From positions 1-44,073 of IMG/VR virus record IMGVR_UViG_3300033151_000074: a stretch of 44,073 bases of DNA. One strand, 5' to 3'. Below, in pieces: positions 16,085 to 24,761 of the stretch (the first letter of the stretch is position 1; each line of letters starts with the position of its first letter). A program made the position numbers and the translations under genes. This stretch comes from a virus. The notes under the pieces are model-generated. The model did no database searches. It worked only from the letters and a program-made list of their open reading frames with translations, and had not been told where the DNA came from.

Positions 16085-16978
16085 TTACCATTCACTCACT
16101 ACGTTAGTCTTCTTGTATTGAACAAGAACGCCAAACAGCCAGGCGTCTTCCGCCATGTCATCAGTTCCATCAGTGTTGCGATAGACCTCGAAAGGTATTA
16201 GATCATCAAGAGCCGGAGTGCCACCAACAGTCAGGGCAGCAGTTGCCGCCGTGAGCTGTAAGTCAGCGCCGTCATTAGCGAGCACCGCGTCACTTACGGT
16301 CACAGGTGTACCCAATGCAGCATCAATGGCGTCGTCGTCACTCAGAGCACCAGCCTTGATCCCCCACTCAACCGTATCGGCTATGCTTGAGCCAGTCGCA
16401 GAGCTCCAGAAGAACTTGACCTTAACCGTGCTGCGATCCCAACTCTCAGGCATCACCAGCTTGAACTGTGCTCGCTCCTCGGTAGCACCAGTATCGAACG
16501 CTAAGTAATCCACGTCGATATCGTTGGTGCCGTATTCATTGGTTCCGGCCTCAGCCCCATCGGTAGTGCAGGGAATCATTGCCGCAGCGTCAACATAGAG
16601 CGTATCGTAAGATGCTGCCACACCGGTTGCTGCCCCATCGAATGCGAGATACCAACCGGCTTGGGAATCGTAAACAAGTGTCTGTCCGGCATCGAGTGAC
16701 TGCTTGACCAGAATACGCTCAGTCGCGCTCGCATCAGTCTTCACAGTAACGTCGTGTGTCGCAGAGTCAGCGTTATAGATACTCACGTACCGGACAAGCC
16801 TTTGGCCTGCAGCAGGAGCCGCTACCATGTCCACGTCAGTCGTGTCGTTGGTAACTCCATTGTTCTGCCCAACAACATCGGCAGTGGTGTCAATATACGA
16901 CGCAACGAAGTCCATCTCGGTTGCTGCTGCATCACCAAGGACTACCTGTAACTTGGTGGTGGTTGGTAATACAATCAT
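16085..16978 (-). CDS. Phage structural protein, fibre-associated, 297 aa
   Basis: A beta-rich Ala/Thr/Asp-rich protein. Residues 1-115 look like a small phage beta domain (ARYVSIYNAD and VLVKQSLDAGQTLVYD type strands), a motif common in phage structural proteins. Residues 120-297 hold another sandwich with WDRSTVKVKFFWSS and WGIKAG, like carbohydrate-type folds. ATG at 16978 has GGAG six bases upstream. It lies between a fibre-like gene and the LamG gene. A short fibre or fibre adaptor is the likely role. Confidence 0.65.
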   Translation of the reverse strand: MIVLPTTTKLQVVLGDAAATEMDFVASYIDTTADVVGQNNGVTNDTTDVDMVAAPAAGQRLVRYVSIYNADSATHDVTVKTDASATERILVKQSLDAGQTLVYDSQAGWYLAFDGAATGVAASYDTLYVDAAAMIPCTTDGAEAGTNEYGTNDIDVDYLAFDTGATEERAQFKLVMPESWDRSTVKVKFFWSSATGSSIADTVEWGIKAGALSDDDAIDAALGTPVTVSDAVLANDGADLQLTAATAALTVGGTPALDDLIPFEVYRNTDGTDDMAEDAWLFGVLVQYKKTNVVSEW

Positions 16979-16979
16979 G

Positions 16980-18890
16980 TTATGCTCCAAACCATAAGCG
17001 TGCGCGGGTCATGTCACCTTCGCCAAGCGTAACATCTCTATCAGGCATGGTGATCGTTCGTGTCTCTCCGGTGGAGACTGTTGACGCCTCGAATGCAATC
17101 GACTTCGTTGAGTCGGTGTTGTCATTTATCCTGAACAGAGAGTCGCTGAACTCTGAGACAGTACCGCCAACAGCCCCGCCACTTGCGGTAGTAGGGGTGA
17201 TCCCACGAAGGTCAACTGTTGAGTAATACACCCATGACCCGCCAGTCTTTCTAAAGGTGAGCCTTGCGACCAGGAATCCCGTTGAGGACTCTTTACTGAA
17301 CGCCCTTGGTATGGAGAATTCGTCGTAGCCGCTGGAGTCTGTTACCGCACCAGCCAGGGTGTTATAGGTTCCGTTCGGCAAGTTGACTAGTAAGGGAGCA
17401 TACTCGCCGCCCTTGTTCGCCACCTCTATCAGAGTAATGTTAAAATACTTATTGTTGAGAGTCCCGCCTGCCGCGTCATCAACTACGTCATAAAGGTTCT
17501 GCGTCTGAAAGTATGGAGTCGTGTCATGGTTGATGACGTGGATATCTCCGGCTACGGCTGTATTCTTGGCAGCAATAATCTGCTGGTGCATTTGATACAC
17601 TACGCCCGCTCCAGTCTGGACAGTCACGACCCCTGCCGAGCTTGTCGTATAGTCATCGCCACCCTCGCCAGCAATGCCGCTAAACCACAAGGCACCGTCT
17701 CTGCGAATGCGCTCCGTAATATGTGCCAGATGCCCGAGGCTGTTATGGTACAGAGGGTCATTCCAGTTCTGGTTAACCAAGGCACCGTCAGCCGCAACAT
17801 AAGCAGCAGTCTGAACGAGGAAGTATGAGACCTTGATATGCTCCTCGGTAGGCCATTGGGTCTCGCTATTAGTCAATGCCTTCGTGCTGATCGGGACGTA
17901 TACGAAGTTCTCTTGGGGTACGGTAGCCGTGCCTGCTGACAACTCAATACTGCAGATCGGATCGGTGCAGTCCAGCGTGAACTCGCCGGTAGAGAACTGC
18001 ATCGTCAGATCGCCAGTGCCGCCACGCTCAAGAGTCATTGTGATCGTAGCGCCATCGGAAGTCACGAGAGCATCGAAGCCCTCCCTAAACGTACCGGAGA
18101 AGAACCCTGCAAGATCCTCGCCGCGACCGTTACGGATGTTGACATCGAGCATCCCCTCAGTCGCATGCTTCACCAAGATCGTTCCGACTCTGATGATCCA
18201 GTTAGGAATGGTTGGTGGCGTGACCGTCAGTTGACCGTCGATGATATCAAGATATACGACATCATTGACCTCTCCGAACGTGGTGTCAAAATCCCGCACG
18301 ACGCCCATAGTTGTGTACGCACCGCGAGCATCCTCAGCAACATCATTGGTACAGATTGCGATAGTGTTTCTTGCCGACAGGATAGCGGCATTGGCCAGCA
18401 TGACCTCCGGAATGCCATCGGTTGCGCCGCTAAGGTAAACCGCCAAGCCGTTGTCGATCTGCTCGCCCTGCTTATTGCGAGGACGCTCTGCCAGCACTAG
18501 CTCTTGACCTAGCTGGGTCGAGCCGCCATCCGGTCTGCCCATGTCGGTAGTTCCAGAATCGGCATTCCAGGCAAGCTCACCAACCCCCACATCGACGCCT
18601 GCGGTAAGATTGAAGTTAATCTTGTCTATCTCGGTATCACCGGTTACGAGACCTTCGAGAACAGTAATCTGTGCCGCACTCGCAAGGCCTTCTAGGGAAT
18701 TCGTTGCAAGCCGAATTGGATCTGACCCGCCATCATAGTGTGTGGAGGCATGAGTCGTTGACGACTTCTTGGATAGCCCACCAGCAACGGCGCCAGCAGG
18801 TTCATTGAGTCCGGACCACGTTTCGTTCATCCATCTCTCGATGATCGCCGCGTCAGTATCTTTACCTCTGTATTGAAAACCCTTACCCAC
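16980..18890 (-). CDS. Tail fibre or spike-like structural protein, 636 aa
   Basis: A large beta-rich protein. The N-terminus (KGFQYRGKDTDAAIIERWMNETW) may be an attachment head. The middle contains repeated short beta segments, and the end holds FRINDNTDSTKSIAF then RTITMPDRDVTL, a pattern seen near the C-terminus of many phage tail proteins. GTG at 18890 has GGGGAG about ten bases upstream and overlaps the end of the beta-helix gene. Likely a fibre or an appendage that joins the spike to the tail. Confidence 0.7.
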   Translation of the reverse strand: MGKGFQYRGKDTDAAIIERWMNETWSGLNEPAGAVAGGLSKKSSTTHASTHYDGGSDPIRLATNSLEGLASAAQITVLEGLVTGDTEIDKINFNLTAGVDVGVGELAWNADSGTTDMGRPDGGSTQLGQELVLAERPRNKQGEQIDNGLAVYLSGATDGIPEVMLANAAILSARNTIAICTNDVAEDARGAYTTMGVVRDFDTTFGEVNDVVYLDIIDGQLTVTPPTIPNWIIRVGTILVKHATEGMLDVNIRNGRGEDLAGFFSGTFREGFDALVTSDGATITMTLERGGTGDLTMQFSTGEFTLDCTDPICSIELSAGTATVPQENFVYVPISTKALTNSETQWPTEEHIKVSYFLVQTAAYVAADGALVNQNWNDPLYHNSLGHLAHITERIRRDGALWFSGIAGEGGDDYTTSSAGVVTVQTGAGVVYQMHQQIIAAKNTAVAGDIHVINHDTTPYFQTQNLYDVVDDAAGGTLNNKYFNITLIEVANKGGEYAPLLVNLPNGTYNTLAGAVTDSSGYDEFSIPRAFSKESSTGFLVARLTFRKTGGSWVYYSTVDLRGITPTTASGGAVGGTVSEFSDSLFRINDNTDSTKSIAFEASTVSTGETRTITMPDRDVTLGEGDMTRARLWFGA

Positions 18891-21006
18891 TGGTAATGTT
18901 CTCCCCGCGTCCGTGACTGAGTGCGTGAATCTTCATGCCGTTGAATCTGAGCCGCACGTTCTGCTTCTTGCAGCTAATCTTCTGCTGATACCAATGGCCA
19001 CGGCAATCAACCGGGATGTGAATTCGCTCGGTGTCGCTGCCGATGTAGAGAGTCTGCCAATCAAGACTGTCTGTGCGATACTTGAACTCGATCGCGCTGT
19101 CGTTGCCGTCAATGTTTGCTGCGGTCACGAGTGATACTGGTGAGGTAGTGTCTCCATACGTCCCGCCAGCGTTATAGGCATCAACCGTGAAGGTGTATTG
19201 CCTACCTTGAGATAGATTGGTCAGCGTGTTGGTGCCAGACACAACGGCCTGAGATGTAGATACGCCAGTGTCAACGCGATAGATGTTCAGCACGCCGCTG
19301 TCGAAGTTCTCGCCAGGGGTATACCTGAGACTTAGGTTGTCAGGCCAATTGCTCTCAATCGAAAGCGTACCGGCAGCAGCAGAGCCAGGGACCACAAGTA
19401 TTGGTGCCACGGCAGTAGAGCCTGCAACCGATATCAGCTTGCCGGTTTCAACAGCGTAAGGCGTATACGTCTGCCCTGCAGTAAGGTTGCAAGTCGTTGC
19501 GCTACCAACATCGGCATCAATGATCGCGATCTCTACGCCGGCTGCATTGCGAATGGGTATGATAGTTCCGGCAGGAGCGGTTGCAGAGATCGTCCAGTTT
19601 ACTCCATCGCCAGAATCAGCGATTGCGAATCCGGTTGGGGCTGCAGATACCTCGCCGGTATACGTTCCAGTCAGTGAGCTTGAGGCGCCAAAGGTAACGC
19701 TGTCTTGAACCTCTGCGGTCGTGGCTTCGTGGTATGTTCCTTGCACGTTGTCTACGGTGTCATCTTCGGTTACGTTGCCAACGGCTGGGAAGTCTGGGGA
19801 ATACGTTCCGGTCTTGCTTGCGTTCTGGATTAGGTAGCCAGTGCTGTCGAGAACATTTGCCTCGCCTGGATCTGTGTTGCGTGCTGCCTCGTCGAAGGTT
19901 CCTTGCACGTCATTAACCGTGTCGATCGTTAGGACGTTTTCTACTTCTGGGAAATCCGGTACACCAAAACCGGTATACGCTCCAACGTTTCCAACGCCAT
20001 CAAGAGCTGCACCGGCACCAGCAGCAGTAGTCAGCAAATGAAGGTCTGTTGGGGGATTGACATAATCCGTTTCCGGTCCACCTGTATCTGCTGTAATTTC
20101 GCCGGATATAGGGAAGTCACTTAATCCTGTACGCGGTGTCGTGTTGTCTCGCGTCCTATTATTTACCTCTACAACCGAATTATTGGCCGTGGCCACATAT
20201 GCACTATCAATAAACTTGCTGCAATCGGTGATATGGTTATTAATAACCAACACAACAAAAGAACCCGTGGGATTGTTCCCTAGCTTAATGGCTGTGTCTG
20301 CATCATGTATCGTATTGCCGTAGAATAAGTTGCCGTCAAAACCGTTGTTTTGAATATTAATTGCGATTTGTCCTGACGGCATGTAAAACACATTATCAAT
20401 GAAAGTCCCACCTAAGCCATATGACACTGCTCCATTGGCATTTGGCCTGAACTGGCACCCAATAAACCGAGGTTCATTGTCAGAGTCAAACATGATACCG
20501 TGAGATGCGCCAGAGCATTCAAGATCACAATTAATGAAATCGTGGTAGTTATCACCTATGGCGCAACGTGCAGAAGCGTTATTCAGCGTATTAACAAAAG
20601 AGCAATGAATATACCCAACAACGTCAACACCCCCATTACCTACTAGGTGGGATGCCAGCGCTCCTTCAAAACTTAATGATTCAAGTTGAGTGTAGATAAG
20701 TGGGTTGAAAATCCCGGTAAGTGTGATGACTGGGTAATTCGTTAGGTCGAGTTTGCCTGTGCCGTCTACTCTTGCGCCTACCAAATCACCTATGGTGGCG
20801 TTGTACCCGCGCAACCTACCGCACCCCTGGCTAGTCCCTGCTAAGCCCACTGTGACCGCGCCGGAAGAGTATGCGCCCTTCAAGACGTTGACCGATATAC
20901 TCGGTCCCATAGCGGCAACACCTTCAGCGAAGGTAAACGGGTCACCTTCCGACCCTACACCACCACCACCTGCGTCATCTGCAACATAGTATTCTGTAAA
21001 AGCCAT
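18883..21006 (-). CDS. Right-handed beta-helix tail spike with C-terminal FN3-like domain
   Basis: A 707-residue protein. Residues 1-290 have the features of a pectate-lyase-like parallel beta-helix: a DPFTFAEGVAAM start, GCGRLRGYNA, and rung-like repeats such as FINCDLECSG, FIGCQFRP, FIDNVFYM and NLFYGNTIHDADTAIKLGNN. Residues 350-440 have two diverged copies of a module with DTVNDVQGTFDEA and DTVDNVQGTYHEA. Residues 530-620 resemble an FN3 domain (FTVDAYNAGGTYGDTTSP). Probably a receptor-binding spike that may cut or bind surface polysaccharide. It starts TAATG on the stop of the previous gene. Confidence 0.8.
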   Translation of the reverse strand: MAFTEYYVADDAGGGGVGSEGDPFTFAEGVAAMGPSISVNVLKGAYSSGAVTVGLAGTSQGCGRLRGYNATIGDLVGARVDGTGKLDLTNYPVITLTGIFNPLIYTQLESLSFEGALASHLVGNGGVDVVGYIHCSFVNTLNNASARCAIGDNYHDFINCDLECSGASHGIMFDSDNEPRFIGCQFRPNANGAVSYGLGGTFIDNVFYMPSGQIAINIQNNGFDGNLFYGNTIHDADTAIKLGNNPTGSFVVLVINNHITDCSKFIDSAYVATANNSVVEVNNRTRDNTTPRTGLSDFPISGEITADTGGPETDYVNPPTDLHLLTTAAGAGAALDGVGNVGAYTGFGVPDFPEVENVLTIDTVNDVQGTFDEAARNTDPGEANVLDSTGYLIQNASKTGTYSPDFPAVGNVTEDDTVDNVQGTYHEATTAEVQDSVTFGASSSLTGTYTGEVSAAPTGFAIADSGDGVNWTISATAPAGTIIPIRNAAGVEIAIIDADVGSATTCNLTAGQTYTPYAVETGKLISVAGSTAVAPILVVPGSAAAGTLSIESNWPDNLSLRYTPGENFDSGVLNIYRVDTGVSTSQAVVSGTNTLTNLSQGRQYTFTVDAYNAGGTYGDTTSPVSLVTAANIDGNDSAIEFKYRTDSLDWQTLYIGSDTERIHIPVDCRGHWYQQKISCKKQNVRLRFNGMKIHALSHGRGENITSG

Positions 21007-21302
21007 TAGTCAATCCTTACGGCCCTGACGCAAGCGGCCTGAACGGTATCGAGAACACCAGCGGTTTCCATCTGGGAAATGAATGATGCCAGCTCAGCAA
21101 GCTCTGCGTAGAGAACGGCGCCTGATACACCAGCGGTTCCCTCGGAGGCTCTGTCATCATAAACGGTGGCGTCGTTTGGTATCTGTGCGTTCATGCCAGC
21201 GGTCCACTCCAGCTTAGCCGCCAGTGCCTCGTAGTACATGTTGCGCATCCTCTCCATCAGTGGGCGAATCTTTTCCGCAACGTATCTGTCTTGCTCTGTC
21301 AT
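21006..21302 (-). CDS. Small hypothetical protein in tail cluster
   Basis: A 98-residue mainly helical protein (VAEKIRPLMERMRNMYYEALAAKLEWTAG, then AELAELASFISQMETAG). No signal or membrane segment. AAAGGAAAGTAGG upstream of ATG is a usable ribosome binding site. It lies between the holin candidate and the spike; it could be a chaperone or a virion part, but there is no direct evidence. Confidence 0.7.
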   Translation of the reverse strand: MTEQDRYVAEKIRPLMERMRNMYYEALAAKLEWTAGMNAQIPNDATVYDDRASEGTAGVSGAVLYAELAELASFISQMETAGVLDTVQAACVRAVRID

Positions 21303-21308
21303 GATAAC

Positions 21309-21572
21309 CTACTTTCCTTTTGATAAACGACGATCAATAGCCTTGAGCAACGATAGCGTTTCGCTCTGAACCATGCGCTGCTCTCTCAAATCTTCCTTGG
21401 TCGCGTATGTCGATACCGCGTACACAAACGATCCAGCCAAACCCATGAAGCACATGCCGATCAGCGTGATCGTAATAGCTCTCAGCGTTGGCGAGATTGA
21501 AACCTCAAACAGCTTGTCAACGTGATCATTCAATTTCTTCCGATCTTCCTTACATGCTTCCGGGCAAACCAT
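21309..21572 (-). CDS. Holin candidate, single membrane segment
   Basis: An 87-residue protein with a charged N-terminal helix (ACKEDRKKLNDHVDKLF), one membrane segment at about residues 29-53 (TLRAITITLIGMCFMGLAGSFVYAV) and a charged coiled-coil tail (KEDLREQRMVQSETLSLLKAIDRRL). Size and topology fit a one-pass phage holin or a holin-like membrane protein. No endolysin gene is seen beside it, so the call is moderate. Confidence 0.6.
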   Translation of the reverse strand: MVCPEACKEDRKKLNDHVDKLFEVSISPTLRAITITLIGMCFMGLAGSFVYAVSTYATKEDLREQRMVQSETLSLLKAIDRRLSKGK

Positions 21573-21574
21573 GC

Positions 21575-23338
21575 CTAACCCCCCATTCTCAATTCAGAGT
21601 GTTTAACGTCTTGCTCAAGATGTCCAGTGGAGAGTCCCAATTTCCCCCCAAGTGCCTCAATGCTGATTGCGCCAATGGTGTATGTGCTTGTGGAGTCTGG
21701 TATCGTTGTCCATGCTTCGGTGATTGCGACTGAGTTCGTGGTGTTGCTTTCGATCCAACGCTCTTGACCTTCGCCAGTGCCGGATGCTATTCGGACCATG
21801 ATGCCCTTGACCCCCAGGCCGTCCGTAGGTAGCTGTGCTGAGGTCTCGATGCCCTTGGAGGTCGCAGTGACCACAGAGCCGCTGTAATCGAACCCACCGG
21901 CCCCATCGTTGTAGGCAGCGTTGGTGAAGCCCATGAGAGCGTAACCGTTGCCAGCAGGTATCTCGATGTAGAGGAACTGTCTGCCAGTCGGCGCTACGAT
22001 GGATTTCATGTCCACGATCCGAAAACTTGTCCACACATCCCAAACACGTTGTCCAGGAGGTGCATTCAGTGTGTCCAGGTCGAGAACTGCTATGCGGTCC
22101 AGGAACTCGGTAGACTCGTATGCGAATGCGAAATAGAGCTTATTGTCGGAGACCGCTGAGATAGCGTACTTCTTGCCGTCCTGCACGCTGTTTCTGAGCA
22201 TGTCACCCAGCTCGTCTGAGATCACGATGGATCTGCCGTTGTAATACCAGCAGATGTCATCCCCTGCGAAGTGGATGCAGCCACCATTGGCCAGTACAAG
22301 GCTGTGCTTTGCGGTGCAACCATACGTGGCTCCGGTGCCCACGACGTTGTAGATGCCCTGTAGCGAGCTCTTGCTGACCAGGTATGACGTTTCCTCCGTG
22401 AAGAATAGCGCGTCACCAGCGAAGCCTATCAGCCCCTTAATGCGCCCACCGTCGTCCTGACCGACATTGAACCGGTCTGAGATGCCGAAGTACTCTGGCT
22501 CACCCGGAATGCTGGGAGCGACCTCTGTGGGGTCTCCAATGATCTCGTAAGACTCCTCTGATGGGTCTGAGCCGCGCCAGGGCTCCTGTACATAGGCTGC
22601 GGTGGCCGTGAACCGCTGAGAGGTGTCTACGCTCGCTATGGCATACCCAGTGGATTCGTCAGAGAACCGGAAGCTCTTGCCTTCCATGTCCTTCGTGAGA
22701 TGCACTGCGCCCGTACCGGTGAATACTGCAGAGCCCTCGGTGGCCGAGAAGTAGCCCTCGGTGTATTCCTCTTCGCCGCAAACCATGATGATGTCACTCA
22801 TGACCAGCTCGCAGATTGCCTTGGCTGGAGGACGACCGTAGCGGAATGGACCGGTCAGCAGAGTCTCTTCTTTGAATGGACCCTCAAGGAAGTCTGTGGT
22901 CGCAAGGGATGCATCGTTGCCGTTAAGAGTCAGCGAGGTGGTGCCGTTGGTGACCACGCCTGCGTAATAGAACGGGCTGATCTCATCAACGAGGGTGCGG
23001 TAGACGGTCTGGTACTTGATATGCGGATCACCATGGATCGGGATAGTCACGTCGATGGTCTTGCCGTCAAGGTCTACGGTGACTTCAATTGGATCTGGAT
23101 TACTATCGGTCTTCCAGGGGTTAGCCTTCTTGCCGAGAGTGCTAACCGGGACGATGTGGACCAGATAGTCACCGGCAGCAACATTTCCTGCATTGGTACT
23201 GTAGACAGCAGATCCCTGCGCGGGACCAATCGGTACGCCCCACTTGTAGAACGAGGTGCCAATCTGCTTACGCATGCGAGTGATCTCTGCAAGGTAGCGA
23301 ACGCCGGCCATGGTTACTGTTGTTGGGATGTCTATCAT
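21575..23338 (-). CDS. Tail hub/nozzle-like beta-propeller protein
   Basis: A 587-residue protein matching in character the tail hub or DNA stabilisation proteins of podoviruses (P22 gp10 type). Blade-like strands include EYFGISDRFNVGQ, GDALFFTEETSYLVS, IHFAGDDICWYYNGRSIVISDELG and LYFAFAYE. It begins in mid-domain, at MIDIPTTVTMAG, without the usual N-terminal strand of the family. That strand seems to be in the gene at 24758-26398. GGAGGTGA lies inside the end of the upstream gene, about ten bases before ATG. It would close the tail tube after packaging. Confidence 0.75.
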   Translation of the reverse strand: MIDIPTTVTMAGVRYLAEITRMRKQIGTSFYKWGVPIGPAQGSAVYSTNAGNVAAGDYLVHIVPVSTLGKKANPWKTDSNPDPIEVTVDLDGKTIDVTIPIHGDPHIKYQTVYRTLVDEISPFYYAGVVTNGTTSLTLNGNDASLATTDFLEGPFKEETLLTGPFRYGRPPAKAICELVMSDIIMVCGEEEYTEGYFSATEGSAVFTGTGAVHLTKDMEGKSFRFSDESTGYAIASVDTSQRFTATAAYVQEPWRGSDPSEESYEIIGDPTEVAPSIPGEPEYFGISDRFNVGQDDGGRIKGLIGFAGDALFFTEETSYLVSKSSLQGIYNVVGTGATYGCTAKHSLVLANGGCIHFAGDDICWYYNGRSIVISDELGDMLRNSVQDGKKYAISAVSDNKLYFAFAYESTEFLDRIAVLDLDTLNAPPGQRVWDVWTSFRIVDMKSIVAPTGRQFLYIEIPAGNGYALMGFTNAAYNDGAGGFDYSGSVVTATSKGIETSAQLPTDGLGVKGIMVRIASGTGEGQERWIESNTTNSVAITEAWTTIPDSTSTYTIGAISIEALGGKLGLSTGHLEQDVKHSELRMGG

Positions 23339-23339
23339 T

Positions 23340-24761
23340 TTAGTAAGTCACCTCCATCGAAACACTTTCCCTCTCGATGCTTGCGGCATAAGTGTGTTCG
23401 CCAACTCCTTGATATGTCGAGGAGAGCACAATGTTCGGTCCCGTAACCGAAATCCATACATAGACATCATTGCCACCCATGCTGGCCAGGAAGGTTTCTG
23501 CATCCAATTCTATCTCTATAACAACTGGTGTTGCAGGCACCCCTCCTGCAGTAATCTGAAGCGCATTTAGCTGAGCAAAGGTCATGCTCACGTCTGCCGT
23601 TGCAGCTCTTACCGCAGCGCCGTTTGCGTAAACAGTACCAGACTCGCTTAGGGTGATACTAAAAGTATGCTTGCTGCATTCGGTTGACGGAGACCATGCA
23701 GCCGTACCGGGGTCTGCGTCGTTGTAGATTGCAGACGCGATTACCTTCAGCGTCAGGTTCTTTCCGTCATCCCTCTCGTCGTTGGTAATGCTGAATTTCA
23801 TCCGGCCAGCAGTCCAGTATGAGAAGAAGTGTATCTTGGTATCGGCAGCGACGTTGCCAACATAAAACCTTGCCGGATTATTCTGAACGGGAGTGTCTGA
23901 AAGAGTGGTGTCTGCATCGCCAACGGCCAGAGCGTCTGTTTGCACACCCAGCCAGTATCCATACGCGGCAGGGTCGGTGTCTTCTACGCCAGGATAAGCC
24001 ACGCTGTCGTTACCGTAATATGATCCATATCCGTCATAGGTAGCAACGGTTGCAGCCTTGCCTATCGTAAACGTTCCTGTTGACGAAGACACGAGCCCGA
24101 TTGCCGATGCGGTTATCTTGGCGGCGGTCACCTCGGCCAATCCCCCGCCATCTACGGTAAGGTTTCCGGACCACTCCCCAGCAACCAGATCAACATCTCG
24201 TGTCTTGGCATCCGGATTCGGTGTTGTGAACTTGTCATCAGCATGGGCGCCAACGAGGGTAAGCGTTACGGTATCGGTATTGCCTGTCAGAACATTTCCG
24301 TTGCCGTCTTGTGCCTGAACCGTGAACGGGAATGCTGTACCCCTTCCAACAGTCGTCGGCTCAACCGTAATCACAAGCGTCTGAATAAGCACTGACCGCT
24401 GCATCAAGCCGTTCGGAGTGTAGTCCCTGCCAGTAATGCCTTTGATAGCATTCTCACTCAGGATAGTGCTCACGTAAACAAAGATCGGGGAGATGTTGGT
24501 ATCGGATAACTCAAGCTCGAAGTCTGCGATCGTGACCGTGCCATTGGTGAGAGTAGCCGTTGCATGGTTAGCGGTGACAGGCGAGTTGTTGCCGTCCTCT
24601 ACGCCAATGCCAACCAAGCAGGCCGTGTATCCAGTGTCGGTATCGCCGTCAGCATCTTGAGCAGTAATGACAAGTGGTGCCACGACGCCGTCCTCGAACA
24701 CGTCTGCAGTCGTGGTGATCTCCAGGTCATCTAAGCCAAGAATTGTAATCTCGTTACTCAA
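23340..24761 (-). CDS. Ig-like beta-domain virion protein, 473 aa
   Basis: A Thr/Val/Ala-rich protein made of beta-sandwich segments. Residues 10-90 and 110-220 look like bacterial Ig-like repeats (LVITAQDADGDTDTG and FTVQAQDGNGNVLTGNTDTVTLTL share the QDxxG spacing). The C-terminal 240 residues form another beta domain (MKFSITNDERDDGKNLTLKVIAS, VIEIELDAETF). TTG at 24761 is the start, with GAGGAGGT seven bases upstream, and it overlaps the upstream stop. It may form surface decoration on the tail hub. Confidence 0.7.
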   Translation of the reverse strand: MSNEITILGLDDLEITTTADVFEDGVVAPLVITAQDADGDTDTGYTACLVGIGVEDGNNSPVTANHATATLTNGTVTIADFELELSDTNISPIFVYVSTILSENAIKGITGRDYTPNGLMQRSVLIQTLVITVEPTTVGRGTAFPFTVQAQDGNGNVLTGNTDTVTLTLVGAHADDKFTTPNPDAKTRDVDLVAGEWSGNLTVDGGGLAEVTAAKITASAIGLVSSSTGTFTIGKAATVATYDGYGSYYGNDSVAYPGVEDTDPAAYGYWLGVQTDALAVGDADTTLSDTPVQNNPARFYVGNVAADTKIHFFSYWTAGRMKFSITNDERDDGKNLTLKVIASAIYNDADPGTAAWSPSTECSKHTFSITLSESGTVYANGAAVRAATADVSMTFAQLNALQITAGGVPATPVVIEIELDAETFLASMGGNDVYVWISVTGPNIVLSSTYQGVGEHTYAASIERESVSMEVTY

